Part shown: positions 9,337 through 18,425 of the stretch, piece after piece
Position numbering within the stretch: the first letter of the stretch is position 1
Layout of the letters: each line of letters opens with the position of its first letter
DNA from: Corynebacterium hylobatis
GTDB taxonomy: Bacteria; Actinomycetota; Actinomycetes; Mycobacteriales; Mycobacteriaceae
Assembly (NCBI RefSeq): GCF_003955685.1
Contig: NZ_RXHJ01000002.1
Span: 62,001-126,000 of the forward strand
Direction of reading: 5' to 3'
Length of the DNA: 64,000 bases
Made by a program: the position numbers and the translations under genes
The notes under the pieces: generated by a model
Database searches by the model: none
Told to the model about the DNA's origin: nothing
What the model saw: the letters and a program-made list of their open reading frames with translations, nothing else

Positions 9337-9348
9337 CGTCGAGAAGCG
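9337..9348 (+). repeat. Intergenic copy of the CGTCGANAAGCG motif
   Basis: CGTCGAGAAGCG lies in the 65-base gap between convergent genes. Other exact copies: plus at 7166, 23046, 28177, 42683, 45477 and 56314; minus at 13068 and 29765. See findings. Confidence 0.55.
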
Positions 9349-9386
9349 GGCCGCGGACGTTCACTCAGCTGACGCCCCCGGCCCGC
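9346..9386. terminator. Possible bidirectional terminator hairpin
   Basis: GCGGGCC (9346-9352) pairs with GGCCCGC (9380-9386) between the convergent methyltransferase and glgC stops. The loop is long (27 bases) and there is no T run, so support is modest. Confidence 0.3.
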
Positions 9387-9395
9387 CGGCTCCTG

Positions 9396-10613
9396 CTAGA
9401 CGACCTCGTTCTTGCCCACCACGACGACACCGCCGGAGGAGATCTTGAAGCGGGCCTCGTCGCGGCCGCGGTCGACGCCGACGATCTCGCCTTCGCGGAC
9501 GTAGACGTTCTTGTCCAGGATCGCGTGGCGGACGACGGCCCCCCGGCCGATGCGCACGCCCGGTAGCAGCACAGACCCCTCGACAGTCGCGCCCTCGGCG
9601 ACATGGACGTCACCGGCCAGCACCGAGTTTCGGACCGTGCCGCCGGAGATGATCGAACCCGGGGCCACCATCGAGGACTGGGCGATGCCGCCCTGGGTGA
9701 ACTTCGCGGGCGGGAAGTTCTGGTCATCGGTGGAGTGGATCGGCCACATGCGGTTGTACAGGTTGAACACCGGGTGGACGGAGATCAGGTCCATGTGCGC
9801 CTCGTAGTAGGCGTCGATGGTGCCGACGTCACGCCAGTAACCCTGGTCACGCTCCGTGGCACCCGGTACCTCATTGCGGGAGAAATCGTAGACGTGGGCG
9901 TCACCGCGGTTGACGAAGTACGGGATGATGTCACCGCCCATGTCATGGTCGGAGTCCTCGTTCTTCTCGTCCTCCAGCAGCGCCTGGATCAGGGCGTCCG
10001 TGGTGAACACGTAGTTACCCATGGAGGCGAAGGTGACGTCCGGGTCATCCGGGGTGCCGGGCGGATCGGCCGGCTTCTCCAGGAACTCGGTGATGTTGCC
10101 CTCGTCGTCGGCTTCGATGACACCGAAGGCGGAGGCGTCAGCCCGCGGGACACGGATGCCCGCGACCGAACAGGACTTGCCGGATGCGATGTGCTCCTCG
10201 ACCATCTGCGAGGGGTCCATGCGGTAGACGTGATCCGCACCGAAGACGATGACGTAATCCGGCTTCTCGTCGTAGATCAGGTTCAGGGACTGGACGATGG
10301 CGTCCGCGGAACCGGTGAACCAGCGTTTGCCGCGGCGCTGCTGGGCAGGCACCGAGGCGATGTACTGGCTGACCGGGCCGTGTAACGCCCAGGCCTGGGA
10401 GATATGGCGGTCCAGCGAGTGCGACTTGTACTGGGTCAACACCGCGATCTTGTGGTAGCCCGCGTTGACCAGGTTCGACAGAACGAAGTCGATGAGACGG
10501 TAACTACCCCCGAACGGGACCGCGGGCTTGGCGCGGTCCTCGGTGAGCGGGAACAGTCGTTTACCCTCGCCGCCGGCGAGAACAATGGATAGAACATTCG
10601 GCTGAGTCTTCAC
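9396..10613 (-). CDS. glgC: Glucose-1-phosphate adenylyltransferase GlgC
   Basis: 405 residues from GTG 10613 (a TTG 9 bases further upstream is less likely). Makes ADP-glucose from glucose-1-phosphate and ATP for glycogen and maltose-1-phosphate synthesis. The nucleotidyltransferase signature [11 protein letters not shown] is at residues 14-24, followed by AKPAVPFGG and [10 protein letters not shown]. The C-terminal left-handed beta-helix shows hexapeptide repeats ([20 protein letters not shown]). TAGATT ends 7 bases before the GTG, so the mRNA is probably leaderless. It is divergent from glgA, as in other corynebacteria. Confidence 0.96.
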   Translation of the reverse strand: MKTQPNVLSIVLAGGEGKRLFPLTEDRAKPAVPFGGSYRLIDFVLSNLVNAGYHKIAVLTQYKSHSLDRHISQAWALHGPVSQYIASVPAQQRRGKRWFTGSADAIVQSLNLIYDEKPDYVIVFGADHVYRMDPSQMVEEHIASGKSCSVAGIRVPRADASAFGVIEADDEGNITEFLEKPADPPGTPDDPDVTFASMGNYVFTTDALIQALLEDEKNEDSDHDMGGDIIPYFVNRGDAHVYDFSRNEVPGATERDQGYWRDVGTIDAYYEAHMDLISVHPVFNLYNRMWPIHSTDDQNFPPAKFTQGGIAQSSMVAPGSIISGGTVRNSVLAGDVHVAEGATVEGSVLLPGVRIGRGAVVRHAILDKNVYVREGEIVGVDRGRDEARFKISSGGVVVVGKNEVV

Positions 10614-10771
10614 GAATCCCAATCTAGGTGCTCGTGGGGGTTTTCGCCGGGGAAGGTGACATTCATTTCTCCTGTGGCCCCCGGGTGGGGTGACCTCGCA
10701 TTACCCGCGGATCACCCGCTACCCCCGACACCCCCTGCAGTCAGGGAGCTGCGTGGCTACCCTTGACTGTC
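10614..10771. promoter_or_regulatory. Divergent glgC/glgA promoter region
   Basis: 158 bases without a gene. TAGATT on the minus strand (10621-10626) lies 7 bases from the glgC GTG, and TACCCT on the plus strand (10758-10763) lies 8 bases from the glgA ATG. Both suggest leaderless transcripts. No convincing -35 or operator palindrome was found. Confidence 0.5.
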
Positions 10772-11944
10772 ATGAGAGTCGGAATGTTGACCAGAGAATA
10801 TCCCCCGGAGGTCTACGGCGGTGCCGGAGTCCATGTCACGGAGCTGACCCGGTTCATGCGTGAGATCACGGAGGTGGACGTCCACTGCATGGGCGCCCCC
10901 CGCGACATGGCGGGTGTGCACGTCCACGGAGTCGACCCGGCACTCGAGGACGCCAACCCGGCGATCAGGACGCTGTCCACCGGACTGCGCATGGCCGAGG
11001 CGGCAGCAGACGTCGACGTCGTCCATTCCCACACCTGGTACGCCGGCCTCGGCGGCCACCTCGCCGCCCGCCTGCACGGCATCCCACACGTGGCCACCGC
11101 CCACTCCCTGGAGCCGCACCGCCCCTGGAAGCGCGAGCAGCTCGCCGGCGGATACGAGGTCTCCTCCTGGTCGGAGAAGAACGCCATGGAATACGCCGAC
11201 GCCGTCATCGCCGTCTCCGCCCGGATGAAGGACTCCATCCTCGATGCCTACCCGCGCATCGAACCCGACCGCGTCCACGTCGTGCTCAACGGCATCGACA
11301 CCCAGCTGTGGCAGCCGCGCCCCACCTTCGGGCAGGCCGAGGAGTCCGTCCTCACCGAACTGGGCGTGGACCCGGACCGCCCCATCGTCGCCTTCGTCGG
11401 ACGTATCACCCGTCAGAAGGGCGTGGAGCACCTGGTCAAGGCCGCCGCCCACTTCGATGAAGGTGTGCAGCTGGTCCTGTGCGCCGGAGCCCCGGACACT
11501 CCGGAGATCGCCGCCCGTACCACTGCCCTCGTCGAGGAGCTGCAGTCCCGCCGCGACGGCATCTTCTGGGTCCAGAACATGCTCGACCGCGACCGGATCC
11601 AGGAGATCCTCACCGCCGCCGACACCTTCGTCTGCCCCTCAATCTACGAGCCGCTGGGCATCGTCAACCTCGAGGCCATGGCCTGCGGCACCGCGGTCGT
11701 CGCCTCCGACGTCGGCGGTATCCCCGAGGTCGTCGTCGACGGCGAGACCGGCACCCTCGTCCACTACGACGAGAACGACCCGGAGACCTTCGAACGCGAC
11801 ATCGCCGCCCAGGTCAACGCAATGGTCTCTGATCCTGCACGTGCCAAGGCCTTCGGCGAGGCCGGCCGCCAGCGTGCCGTCGACGCCTTCTCCTGGGCCA
11901 CCATCGCCCAGCAGACCGTCGACATCTACCAGTCGCTGCGCTAG
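10772..11944 (+). CDS. glgA: GT4 glycosyltransferase GlgA/GlgM-type (ADP-glucose dependent)
   Basis: 390 residues. GT-B fold: the N-terminal domain has REYPPEVYGGAGVHVTEL, and the C-terminal donor domain has FVGRITRQKGVEHL and the E-x7-E block EPLGIVNLEAMACG. It belongs to the actinobacterial GlgA (Rv1212c) type, which uses ADP-glucose to build alpha-glucan or maltose-1-phosphate, and differs from the longer GT5 glycogen synthases. The ATG at 10772 is preferred over the in-frame TTG at 10763 because of the TACCCT box 8 bases before it. The GH32-like gene follows after 15 bases with a good RBS. Confidence 0.93.
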   Translation: MRVGMLTREYPPEVYGGAGVHVTELTRFMREITEVDVHCMGAPRDMAGVHVHGVDPALEDANPAIRTLSTGLRMAEAAADVDVVHSHTWYAGLGGHLAARLHGIPHVATAHSLEPHRPWKREQLAGGYEVSSWSEKNAMEYADAVIAVSARMKDSILDAYPRIEPDRVHVVLNGIDTQLWQPRPTFGQAEESVLTELGVDPDRPIVAFVGRITRQKGVEHLVKAAAHFDEGVQLVLCAGAPDTPEIAARTTALVEELQSRRDGIFWVQNMLDRDRIQEILTAADTFVCPSIYEPLGIVNLEAMACGTAVVASDVGGIPEVVVDGETGTLVHYDENDPETFERDIAAQVNAMVSDPARAKAFGEAGRQRAVDAFSWATIAQQTVDIYQSLR

Positions 11945-11959
11945 GAGGAGATCAATCCC

Positions 11960-13399
11960 GTGAGCCCCAGTCACCACCGCCCTGAACTGCACGTCACGCC
12001 GGAATCCGGCGTCCTGGACGCCCCCGCCGGGGTACTCCTCGACGGCGAGACCTGGCACCTGTTCCACCAGTACCGCCCCACCCCCGATTCCCCCGCCCGC
12101 TGGGCCCACGTCGTCTCCGAGGACGGACCCTTCGACTGGGAGATCTGCGACGATGCCCTCGTGCCCGTCGGCGGGGAAACCGCCCTGCGGGCCGGTGCGG
12201 TGGTGGCCAACGGGGAAGGGCTGGACCTCTACTTCACCTCCGTCACCGCCGCCGGCACCTCCATCCAGGTTGCACACCTGGCGGAGCTCGGTGAGGCCTG
12301 CCCCGTCGCCGACGACGAATTCGCGATGGACCACCGCGTCCAGCGGATCGGCGACGTGGTCAGCGACATCGACGGCCACAGCCGTTTCCGTTCCCCGTGT
12401 GTCGTCCCCGACTGGGAAACCGCCGACGACCGGCACCTGGGGCACTCAGGCTGGCTCATGCTCGCCGTCACCGGCCACGGGGACTCCCCCACCCCGGTCG
12501 TGCTCACCAGCCCGGACGGGCGTTCCTGGGACTTCACCGGAGCGCTGGAATTCGAGGGGGACCCGGGTTTCGACGCCACCACCATCCTCGTCGGCCCCCG
12601 TATCCTCCGGTTGCGTGACGAGGTCGACGGCAACATCTACGACATCCTGCTGGTGACCCTGGAATCCGACGGAATCGACATCTCCGGTTACCTCGTGGGC
12701 ACACTGCGGGAGGCGACCTTCACCGTGCGGACCCCCTTCACCCGCCTCGACCACGGCCACGACTTCACCCGGCCCCGCAACACCAACGTCACCCCCGGTA
12801 CCGTGCCCGAGGAGAACCGCTACCAGCAGTCGGTCCTCTTCGGTCTGCTCAACGGCGTGGGCCGCAGGGATGATCCGAACCGCCACCCCTCCCTGGCCGC
12901 CGAGAACTGGGCCAACGCGCTGTCCCTGCCGCGGGTGGTCACGCTGCAGGGGGGACTGATCTTCCAGACCCCGCCGGCCGGCCTGCCCGACGCGATCAGC
13001 CGCACCGACGGCGCCCGCTCGTGGACCGGGCTGTGCGAGATCCCCGTGGGCAGCAGCCTCACGGCCACGCTTCTCGACGCCGCCGGCAACCCCGCGGCCG
13101 TGATCACCCACGCCGGTGACCGGCTCAGCCTGGACCGGTCGATGAACGCCCGGTATTCCGGGGACCCGGTGGCCGGCACCGGCCTGGCGGAGGGGGACAC
13201 AGATTCACTGTCGATCTTCGTCGACGGCTCCACCGTGGAGGTCTTCGCCGACGGCGGTGCCGTCACCATGGCCAGCCGCGTCTACTTCGAGGGCGGCTGC
13301 TCCGCCATCCACGTCGAGACCGACGGGGAGGCTGTCCTGGAACGCCACTGGGAGCGTGGCCCCGTCACATCCGGGGACCTGCCGCACTACGACAGCTAG
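11960..13399 (+). CDS. GH32-family (beta-fructosidase-like) protein with altered catalytic motifs
   Basis: 479 residues, GTG start behind GGAGGAG. The five-bladed propeller of GH32 is recognisable: GVLDAPAG (for WMNDPNG, nucleophile Asp20 kept), TWHLFHQYRP, LDHGHDFTRP (for the DxGxDFYA block), and a C-terminal sandwich with SIFVDGSTVEVFADGG, the standard GH32 end. However, the RDP motif reads RSP (in SRFRSPC) and the WEC acid/base motif reads FDA, so two of three carboxylates of the active site are replaced. It may be a sugar-binding or altered-activity relative; it is not safe to call it an invertase. The position after glgA suggests a carbohydrate-storage context. Confidence 0.8.
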   Translation: MSPSHHRPELHVTPESGVLDAPAGVLLDGETWHLFHQYRPTPDSPARWAHVVSEDGPFDWEICDDALVPVGGETALRAGAVVANGEGLDLYFTSVTAAGTSIQVAHLAELGEACPVADDEFAMDHRVQRIGDVVSDIDGHSRFRSPCVVPDWETADDRHLGHSGWLMLAVTGHGDSPTPVVLTSPDGRSWDFTGALEFEGDPGFDATTILVGPRILRLRDEVDGNIYDILLVTLESDGIDISGYLVGTLREATFTVRTPFTRLDHGHDFTRPRNTNVTPGTVPEENRYQQSVLFGLLNGVGRRDDPNRHPSLAAENWANALSLPRVVTLQGGLIFQTPPAGLPDAISRTDGARSWTGLCEIPVGSSLTATLLDAAGNPAAVITHAGDRLSLDRSMNARYSGDPVAGTGLAEGDTDSLSIFVDGSTVEVFADGGAVTMASRVYFEGGCSAIHVETDGEAVLERHWERGPVTSGDLPHYDS

Positions 13400-13403
13400 G
13401 GTT

Positions 13404-14270
13404 CTACGCCCGGCCCATACGCAGCAGGTGGGCCCGGGCGGTGACGGTCATCGTCTCCGGAAGATCGGCGATACGCGCCGCCAGCTCTGCCGGAGCGATG
13501 TGCCGGGCGGAGGGACTCATCCCGATCTGCGCGGCGATGGACTCCCGGTCCAGCTCCATCGGGAACTCAATGAGGGCAGGTTCAGTGACCGGGCTGAGAT
13601 GCCCCTCGGCCTGATTGATGAGCCGGTCGATCTTGCCCTCCTCCACGTCGAGGATGCCCAGCGGACCCCGCAGCTCAGCGAGGTGGCCGCGGTCGGCGGT
13701 GAGGAAGATCGCCTGCCCGCCGGGGGTGAGCACGCGGGCGAACTCCGCAGCGTTGCGCGGGGCGAAGACGACGGTGATCACGTCGATCGATGAGTCACGG
13801 ACCGGCAGCCGCTCCCACACGTCAGCGACGACCGCTCCCACCCGGTGGTGGCACCTGGCCAGCTGGCGGGCTGCGTGGACAGAGATGTCCAGCCCCAGTC
13901 CCCGGGAGCCCTCGACCGAATCGAGGGCATGGGAGAGGTAGTAGCCAGTGCCGGCGCCGATCTCCGCGATGACGGGGCGGGCGGTGTCGGGGACGGCGGC
14001 GTCGTCAAGCGCATCGTGTACGCCTGCCGCGACCGCCTCCACGAAGGGTGCAAAATGCCCGCGGGACAGGAATGTCTCGCGGGCACGCACCATCTCCATG
14101 CTGTCACCCTGATGGCGCAGACCCGCGCCTGCGGCGAGGGTCACATACCCCTGACGGGCCACATCAAAGGAGTGGCCCGACTCGGAGACCAGTCGGGTGT
14201 AGTCGTCCACACCGGACAGCAGAGTGCCGTCGGCGGGATCAGCGAGCACGTCGATGATGTCGGAGAGCAT
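13404..14270 (-). CDS. RlmA-like rRNA guanine methyltransferase
   Basis: 288 residues from the ATG at 14270; TATGCT ends 7 bases upstream, which fits a leaderless start better than the ATG at 14282. Class I methyltransferase: IAEIGAGTGYYLSHAL, LGLDISVHAARQLARC and VFAPRNAAEFARVL are the RlmA(I) landmarks, and SGHSFDVARQGYVTL corresponds to the segment after the zinc ribbon. The N-terminal zinc-binding cysteines of E. coli RlmA are missing here. The expected reaction is N1-methylation of a guanine in 23S rRNA helix 35; this is inferred from the family. Confidence 0.85.
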   Translation of the reverse strand: MLSDIIDVLADPADGTLLSGVDDYTRLVSESGHSFDVARQGYVTLAAGAGLRHQGDSMEMVRARETFLSRGHFAPFVEAVAAGVHDALDDAAVPDTARPVIAEIGAGTGYYLSHALDSVEGSRGLGLDISVHAARQLARCHHRVGAVVADVWERLPVRDSSIDVITVVFAPRNAAEFARVLTPGGQAIFLTADRGHLAELRGPLGILDVEEGKIDRLINQAEGHLSPVTEPALIEFPMELDRESIAAQIGMSPSARHIAPAELAARIADLPETMTVTARAHLLRMGRA

Positions 14271-14301
14271 GCAGTCGAGCATACCCTCACAGATGGTGGG
14301 C

Positions 14302-14469
14302 CTATTCAGCCGCAGCGGTGAGCAGAGCGCCGAGCTCGGCGGCCTCCTCCTTGCTCATCTCCACAACCAGGCGACCTCCCCCGTCAGACGGGATACGCAT
14401 CACGATCTTCCGGTTTTCCTCAACCGCTTCCATGGGACCGTTACCGGTACGCGGCTTCATAGCTGCCAT
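14302..14469 (-). CDS. DUF3117 small protein
   Basis: 55 residues beginning MAAMKPRTGNGPMEAVEENR and containing RIPSDGGGRLVVEMSKEEA. This is the near-invariant actinobacterial DUF3117 protein, whose function is unknown. It starts after an AAGGAG site 10 bases from the ATG. It lies downstream of the DivIVA-like gene on the same strand, with 43 bases between. Confidence 0.9.
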   Translation of the reverse strand: MAAMKPRTGNGPMEAVEENRKIVMRIPSDGGGRLVVEMSKEEAAELGALLTAAAE

Positions 14470-14512
14470 ATTGAGTTGGCTCCTTCTTCTCGGATGGTTT
14501 ACCCTGACCAGT

Positions 14513-14806
14513 TTAGTCAATTTTCGGTGAAGAGAGCCGGGTGATCGTTTTCTCCGCCTCCGCCAGCCGCCGGTGGAGCTGGTCGAGGACATCATCAACC
14601 TGCTCCGGACGGTAGCCACGGTGGACGATCTCGAACTGCACCGAGTTGAGGTCACCGGCAGCCACCGCCTGCTCATTCCTGTCCCGTGTGTTGTCCGCGT
14701 CCAGGGGCGGCAGCACCTCACCCCGGCCGAAGACCGCACCCCAGAACCAGATGCCGACCGCGATGAGCGCGAGCAGGACAATGATCAGCAGCAGCCAGGA
14801 GAACAT
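14513..14806 (-). CDS. Membrane protein with DivIVA-type segment
   Basis: 97 residues: one N-terminal membrane helix (residues 2-25, SWLLLIIVLLALIAVGIWFWG), then a short linker and a DivIVA-like segment at residues 58-80 (FEIVHRGYRPEQVDDVLDQL) followed by a coiled-coil-like end. This arrangement is conserved beside gpgS in corynebacteria and mycobacteria. A role in recruiting envelope enzymes to the poles is possible but not shown. It begins 2 bases after the gpgS stop. Confidence 0.82.
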   Translation of the reverse strand: MFSWLLLIIVLLALIAVGIWFWGAVFGRGEVLPPLDADNTRDRNEQAVAAGDLNSVQFEIVHRGYRPEQVDDVLDQLHRRLAEAEKTITRLSSPKID

Positions 14807-14808
14807 GG

Positions 14809-15546
14809 CTAGAGAATACCGGACAGGGGCGGCCGCGTTCCGACGCCCGTCTCCCCCACCCCGGCCCGCTCCAGCAGGGTGGCGGCCACGACATCGGCCA
14901 TCGGCCCCAGCTCCGTGAGCGGCCGGTTGCGGTGCCGGCGCACCCCCAGGTCGACCTGCTGCACGGAGGTCGCGCCGTGGCGGGCGGCGACGTCGACAAG
15001 CAGTCCCGCCTCCACCCCGTAACCGGCGGTGAAGGGCAGCGCCAGGGCAGTGGCCCGGCGGATCGCATACTCGCCTGCCAGCGGCTGTCTGATGTGAGCC
15101 AGATCAGGGAAGAGCAGGCGCAGCAGGGGACGGGCCGTCAGCTCAGTGACCCGACCACCACCGGTGGGCCGGCCGTCAATGGTGCGCCGGTAGTCCGCCT
15201 TGACCAGGTGCACACCCGGGTCCGTGAAAGGCGCGGCCAGGGCGGTGACCATGCCCGTGGCCGGCTGGTGCAGGTCCGCGTCGAGGAAGACCACCACGTC
15301 ACCTGTGACGGCGGCAACCCCGCGCCACAACGACTCACCCTTACCCGGCACAGGCTCGATACCGGGGAGGATCTCCCGCCAGTTGAGCACCCGGGCACCC
15401 GCCGCCGAGGCCTGCGCAGCGGTGCCGTCGGTGGAGTCGGCGTCGATGACCACGACCTCATCAGGTCCATCCGTCAGGGCAGCACGCACCACCGCGGCGA
15501 CGGTGACCTCCTCATTGAGTGCCGGGATGACCACCGACACCCTCAC
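14809..15546 (-). CDS. gpgS: Glucosyl-3-phosphoglycerate synthase GpgS
   Basis: 245 residues, GT-A fold family GT81. VVIPALNEEVTV at the N-terminus, VIDADSTDGT, the metal-binding DADLHQP and LAGEYAIRR are the landmarks. It transfers glucose from a nucleotide sugar to 3-phosphoglycerate, the first step towards glucosylglycerate and the methylglucose lipopolysaccharides of mycobacteria. It is shorter than Rv1208 (about 320 residues), mainly at the termini. Its ATG overlaps the folP2 stop by 4 bases (ATGA), so the two are translationally coupled, as in mycobacteria (Rv1207-Rv1208). Confidence 0.9.
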   Translation of the reverse strand: MRVSVVIPALNEEVTVAAVVRAALTDGPDEVVVIDADSTDGTAAQASAAGARVLNWREILPGIEPVPGKGESLWRGVAAVTGDVVVFLDADLHQPATGMVTALAAPFTDPGVHLVKADYRRTIDGRPTGGGRVTELTARPLLRLLFPDLAHIRQPLAGEYAIRRATALALPFTAGYGVEAGLLVDVAARHGATSVQQVDLGVRRHRNRPLTELGPMADVVAATLLERAGVGETGVGTRPPLSGIL

Positions 15547-16418
15547 GCAAGCCCCCGGATGGTGTTCAGCGGGGCTGTGTGACCCGCAATCGCCGCGGTC
15601 ATGCGGATGACATCGACGGTCTCCGCGACCTCATGTGCCCGGAAGGCGGCCACACCGCGGGCCGCGGCCCAGGCGGTGGCCGCCAGGGTGCCGGCCAGCC
15701 GGTCGCCCACCGCCCGATCCACGGTCTCGCCGACGAAATCCTTGTTGGAAAGCGCCATGAGCACGGGCCAGCCGGTGGCCACCAGCTCGTCGATACGCCG
15801 CAACAGCTCGAGGCCGTGGAAGGTGTTCTTGCCGAAGTCATGCGTGGGGTCGATGAACACCTTCTCCTCCGGCACTCCGACGGACACGGCCCGTTCCGCC
15901 AGGGCGGTGGTCTCGGCGATGACGTCTGTGACCACATCATCAAAATGCACCCGGTGCGGGCGCGTCCGCGGCTCCACCCCACCGGTGTGGGAGCAGACAT
16001 AACCGACGCCGTGGTGGCCGGCGACCTCAACGAGCTCGGGATCGTGGCCCGCCCACGTGTCGTTGACAAGCCCCGCGCCGGCGCGGATGGCCAGGTCGGC
16101 GACCTCAGCACGCCAGGTATCCACGGAGATGAGCACCCCGGGATGGCGGGCGGCGACGGCCTCGATGACGGGGATGACGCGGTCGATCTCCTCGGCGGCG
16201 TCGACCAGCGAACCGGGACCGGCCTTCACCCCGCCGATGTCGATGATCGCCGCGCCCTCGGCGACAACCTGGTCACAACGACGCAGGGCGGCCTCGTCGG
16301 CGAAGGTCGCGCCGCGGTCATAGAAGGAATCCGGGGTGCGGTTGACGATCGCCATCACCGCCGGCAGAGCATGGTGTTCCAAGGATCTAGCGGTGTCCTG
16401 CCTGTTCACGGACCTCAT
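15543..16418 (-). CDS. folP2: Dihydropteroate synthase-like protein FolP2
   Basis: 291 residues from the second in-frame ATG; starts at 16436 or a GTG at 16409 are alternatives, all overlapping the end of the upstream gene. TIM-barrel pterin-binding family: MAIVNRTPDSFYDRGATF matches the first DHPS signature, IIDIGGVKAGPG the second (normal enzymes read DIGGESTRPG), and ISVDTWRAEVADLAIRAG and FIDPTHDFGKN follow. The altered second motif is typical of FolP2; M. leprae FolP2 is reported not to act as a dihydropteroate synthase, so a different role linked to gpgS is possible. Confidence 0.88.
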   Translation of the reverse strand: MRSVNRQDTARSLEHHALPAVMAIVNRTPDSFYDRGATFADEAALRRCDQVVAEGAAIIDIGGVKAGPGSLVDAAEEIDRVIPVIEAVAARHPGVLISVDTWRAEVADLAIRAGAGLVNDTWAGHDPELVEVAGHHGVGYVCSHTGGVEPRTRPHRVHFDDVVTDVIAETTALAERAVSVGVPEEKVFIDPTHDFGKNTFHGLELLRRIDELVATGWPVLMALSNKDFVGETVDRAVGDRLAGTLAATAWAAARGVAAFRAHEVAETVDVIRMTAAIAGHTAPLNTIRGLA

Positions 16419-17217
16419 GGACCGGAGTGTACTCATCGTCAGCCCCGATGAGACGGCCGTCCGTCATCTCACGGTGGCAGCCGACGATGAACGAAACGGC
16501 CTCCTCAACGGAATCCGTGACCAGGAACAGATTCAGGTCCCTCTCGGAGATCATGCCGTCGGTTACCAGGCGCTCCTTGATCCAGTCGATCAGACCGGAC
16601 CAGAATTCGGTGCCGATGAGCACGATCGGGTAGTTGGTGACCTTGCCCGTCTGCACCATGCACAACACCTCGAAGAGCTCGTCGAGAGTCCCGAAACCAC
16701 CCGGCAGACAGACAAAAGCCTGCGAATACTTCAGGAACATCGTCTTGCGGGCGAAGAAATAACGGAAGTTGAGACCGAGGTCCACCCACGCATTGAGCGC
16801 CTGCTCATGCGGGAGTTCAATGCCCAGACCGACGGACAGGCCGTCCGCCCCGTGCGCACCGCGGTTGGGGGCCTCCATCAGGCCCGGCCCACCGCCGGTG
16901 ATCACGGCGTATCCCGAGTCAGCGATCGCCCGGCCCAGATCACAACCAAGCTCATACCAGGGGTGCCCCTCCGGAATGCGGGCCGAACCGAAGACGGTGA
17001 CTGCCTTGGGCATGGCTGCCAGGGCGTCGAAACCGGCGACGAACTCCCCCTGGATCCGCAGGATGCGCCAGGGGTCGGCGTGCATCCAGTCATGGTCCGC
17101 CCCCAGTTCCAGCAGCCGCTGATCGTAGGTGGTCTTCTTATCGCCCTCGGTGCGCAGCAGAACGGGGCCACGCAGCATGCGCGCCTTCTCGGGATCGGGA
17201 GTGATGTTCGGAGCCAT
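16387..17217 (-). CDS. LOG-family (TIGR00730) phosphoribohydrolase-like protein
   Basis: 276 residues. The Rossmann-type LOG/lysine-decarboxylase-like fold is shown by ITGGGPGLMEAPNRGA and the signature PGGFGTLDELFEV, with RKTMFLKYSQAF between them. Characterised relatives cleave nucleoside 5'-monophosphates to free the base (cytokinin activation); the bacterial physiological substrate is unclear. The ATG 17217 start follows from the family N-terminus. It is preceded by dapE (38-base gap) and overlaps folP2, so it sits within the dapE-LOG-folP2-gpgS unit. Confidence 0.88.
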   Translation of the reverse strand: MAPNITPDPEKARMLRGPVLLRTEGDKKTTYDQRLLELGADHDWMHADPWRILRIQGEFVAGFDALAAMPKAVTVFGSARIPEGHPWYELGCDLGRAIADSGYAVITGGGPGLMEAPNRGAHGADGLSVGLGIELPHEQALNAWVDLGLNFRYFFARKTMFLKYSQAFVCLPGGFGTLDELFEVLCMVQTGKVTNYPIVLIGTEFWSGLIDWIKERLVTDGMISERDLNLFLVTDSVEEAVSFIVGCHREMTDGRLIGADDEYTPVHEVREQAGHR

Positions 17218-17255
17218 AGCATAGAACCTAGCTGTTTCCTGCGCCGTCCGCTGCG

Positions 17256-18359
17256 TCAGGAGGGGCGTGTGGTGAGGAAATTTCGCAGCTGGGAGGCAAC
17301 CTGGGTGATCTGGCCAACCGGAACCTGCTCCTCCACCCGGTGCGCGAAGGCCGGGTCCCCGGGGCCGAAATTCACCGCCGGAACCCCCAACGGAGCGAAC
17401 CGCGCCACATCGGTCCACCCCAGCTTGGCGCGGACCTCCCCCACCGATTCGATGAGCGCCGCAGCCGCCGGCTGCTGCAACCCCGGTAGGGCCCCGGGCA
17501 TGGAGTCCTCCAGCGTGACGGTGAAACCATCATCAAGGTTGTCGATCGCCAGATAACGCAGCACATGGTCCAGGGCATCATCCTCCGTGCGGTCGGGCGC
17601 GAAACGGAAATTCACCAGCACATGCGCCTTATCGGGGATGGTGTTGGTGGCCACGAAGGACTCCAGCTGCACCACGTTGAGCCCCTCCCGGTAGTGGCAG
17701 CCGTCAATCTTGACCCGGCGGGCCTCATAGTCCGCGATCCGGGCGATGACCGGCCCGATTTTGTGAGCGGCGTTCTCACCCAGCCAGGCGCGTGCCGAAT
17801 GCGCCCGCGCCCCGTGTGCCGTCACCCGCAGCCGCAGCGTGCCCTGACACCCGGCCTCGATGATCCCGTTCGAGGGCTCACCCAGCAGCGCCAGATCCCC
17901 CCGCAGCCACTCCGGGTCGCTGACCGCCAGGTGGCCGAGCCCGTTGAAACGGCTCTCCACCTCCTCCGCCTCGTAGGCGATGAGCGTGAGATCGGAGGTG
18001 AGATCCGGCGCATCCGCCAGGAGGGCGAACAGGTGCAGATACACGGCCATGCCCGATTTCATGTCCACCGTCCCACAGCCGTGCAGGATATCGCCGATGA
18101 GCTGGTGGGGCACGTTGCCGGCCAACGGCACAGTGTCCAGGTGGCCGGCGAGGATCACCCGCCGGCCCAGCCCCCGGCGGGTGGCCGCGGCGACGGTGTT
18201 CCCGCGGCGGATGATCTGGTTGTCGGGCAGGCCCGGCAACCGGCGCAGCGCTGCCTCCACCAGGTCAGCCAGCTGTTTCTCATGGTGCGAGGGACTCGGA
18301 ATGTCCACCAGCGCAGCGGTCAGGGACACCGGGTCAGAGGTCAGGTCGAGCGGGGTCAC
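17256..18359 (-). CDS. dapE: Succinyl-diaminopimelate desuccinylase DapE
   Basis: 367 residues, M20 metallopeptidase family. Metal ligands and catalytic residues are visible: GHLDTVPLAG, GTVDMKSGMAVYL (bridging Asp) and IAYEAEEVESRFNG (general-base Glu pair). It hydrolyses N-succinyl-LL-diaminopimelate to succinate and LL-DAP for lysine and cell-wall meso-DAP. GTG start; TAACCT on the minus strand ends 7 bases before it, implying a leaderless mRNA. It is divergent from the dapD paralogue, with 66 bases between. Confidence 0.94.
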   Translation of the reverse strand: MTPLDLTSDPVSLTAALVDIPSPSHHEKQLADLVEAALRRLPGLPDNQIIRRGNTVAAATRRGLGRRVILAGHLDTVPLAGNVPHQLIGDILHGCGTVDMKSGMAVYLHLFALLADAPDLTSDLTLIAYEAEEVESRFNGLGHLAVSDPEWLRGDLALLGEPSNGIIEAGCQGTLRLRVTAHGARAHSARAWLGENAAHKIGPVIARIADYEARRVKIDGCHYREGLNVVQLESFVATNTIPDKAHVLVNFRFAPDRTEDDALDHVLRYLAIDNLDDGFTVTLEDSMPGALPGLQQPAAAALIESVGEVRAKLGWTDVARFAPLGVPAVNFGPGDPAFAHRVEEQVPVGQITQVASQLRNFLTTRPS

Positions 18360-18425
18360 CTGTCCCAGGTTAGACGGTCTCGCCTCGAGGTGTGGGGGGT
18401 TTCGCCACGTCGTAGACTCGGCAGT
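18360..18425. promoter_or_regulatory. Divergent dapE/dapD2 leaderless promoters
   Basis: The minus-strand TAACCT (18367-18372) lies 7 bases from the dapE GTG and the plus-strand TAGACT (18413-18418) lies 7 bases from the ATG at 18426. The back-to-back arrangement implies shared control of the succinylase branch. Confidence 0.5.
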
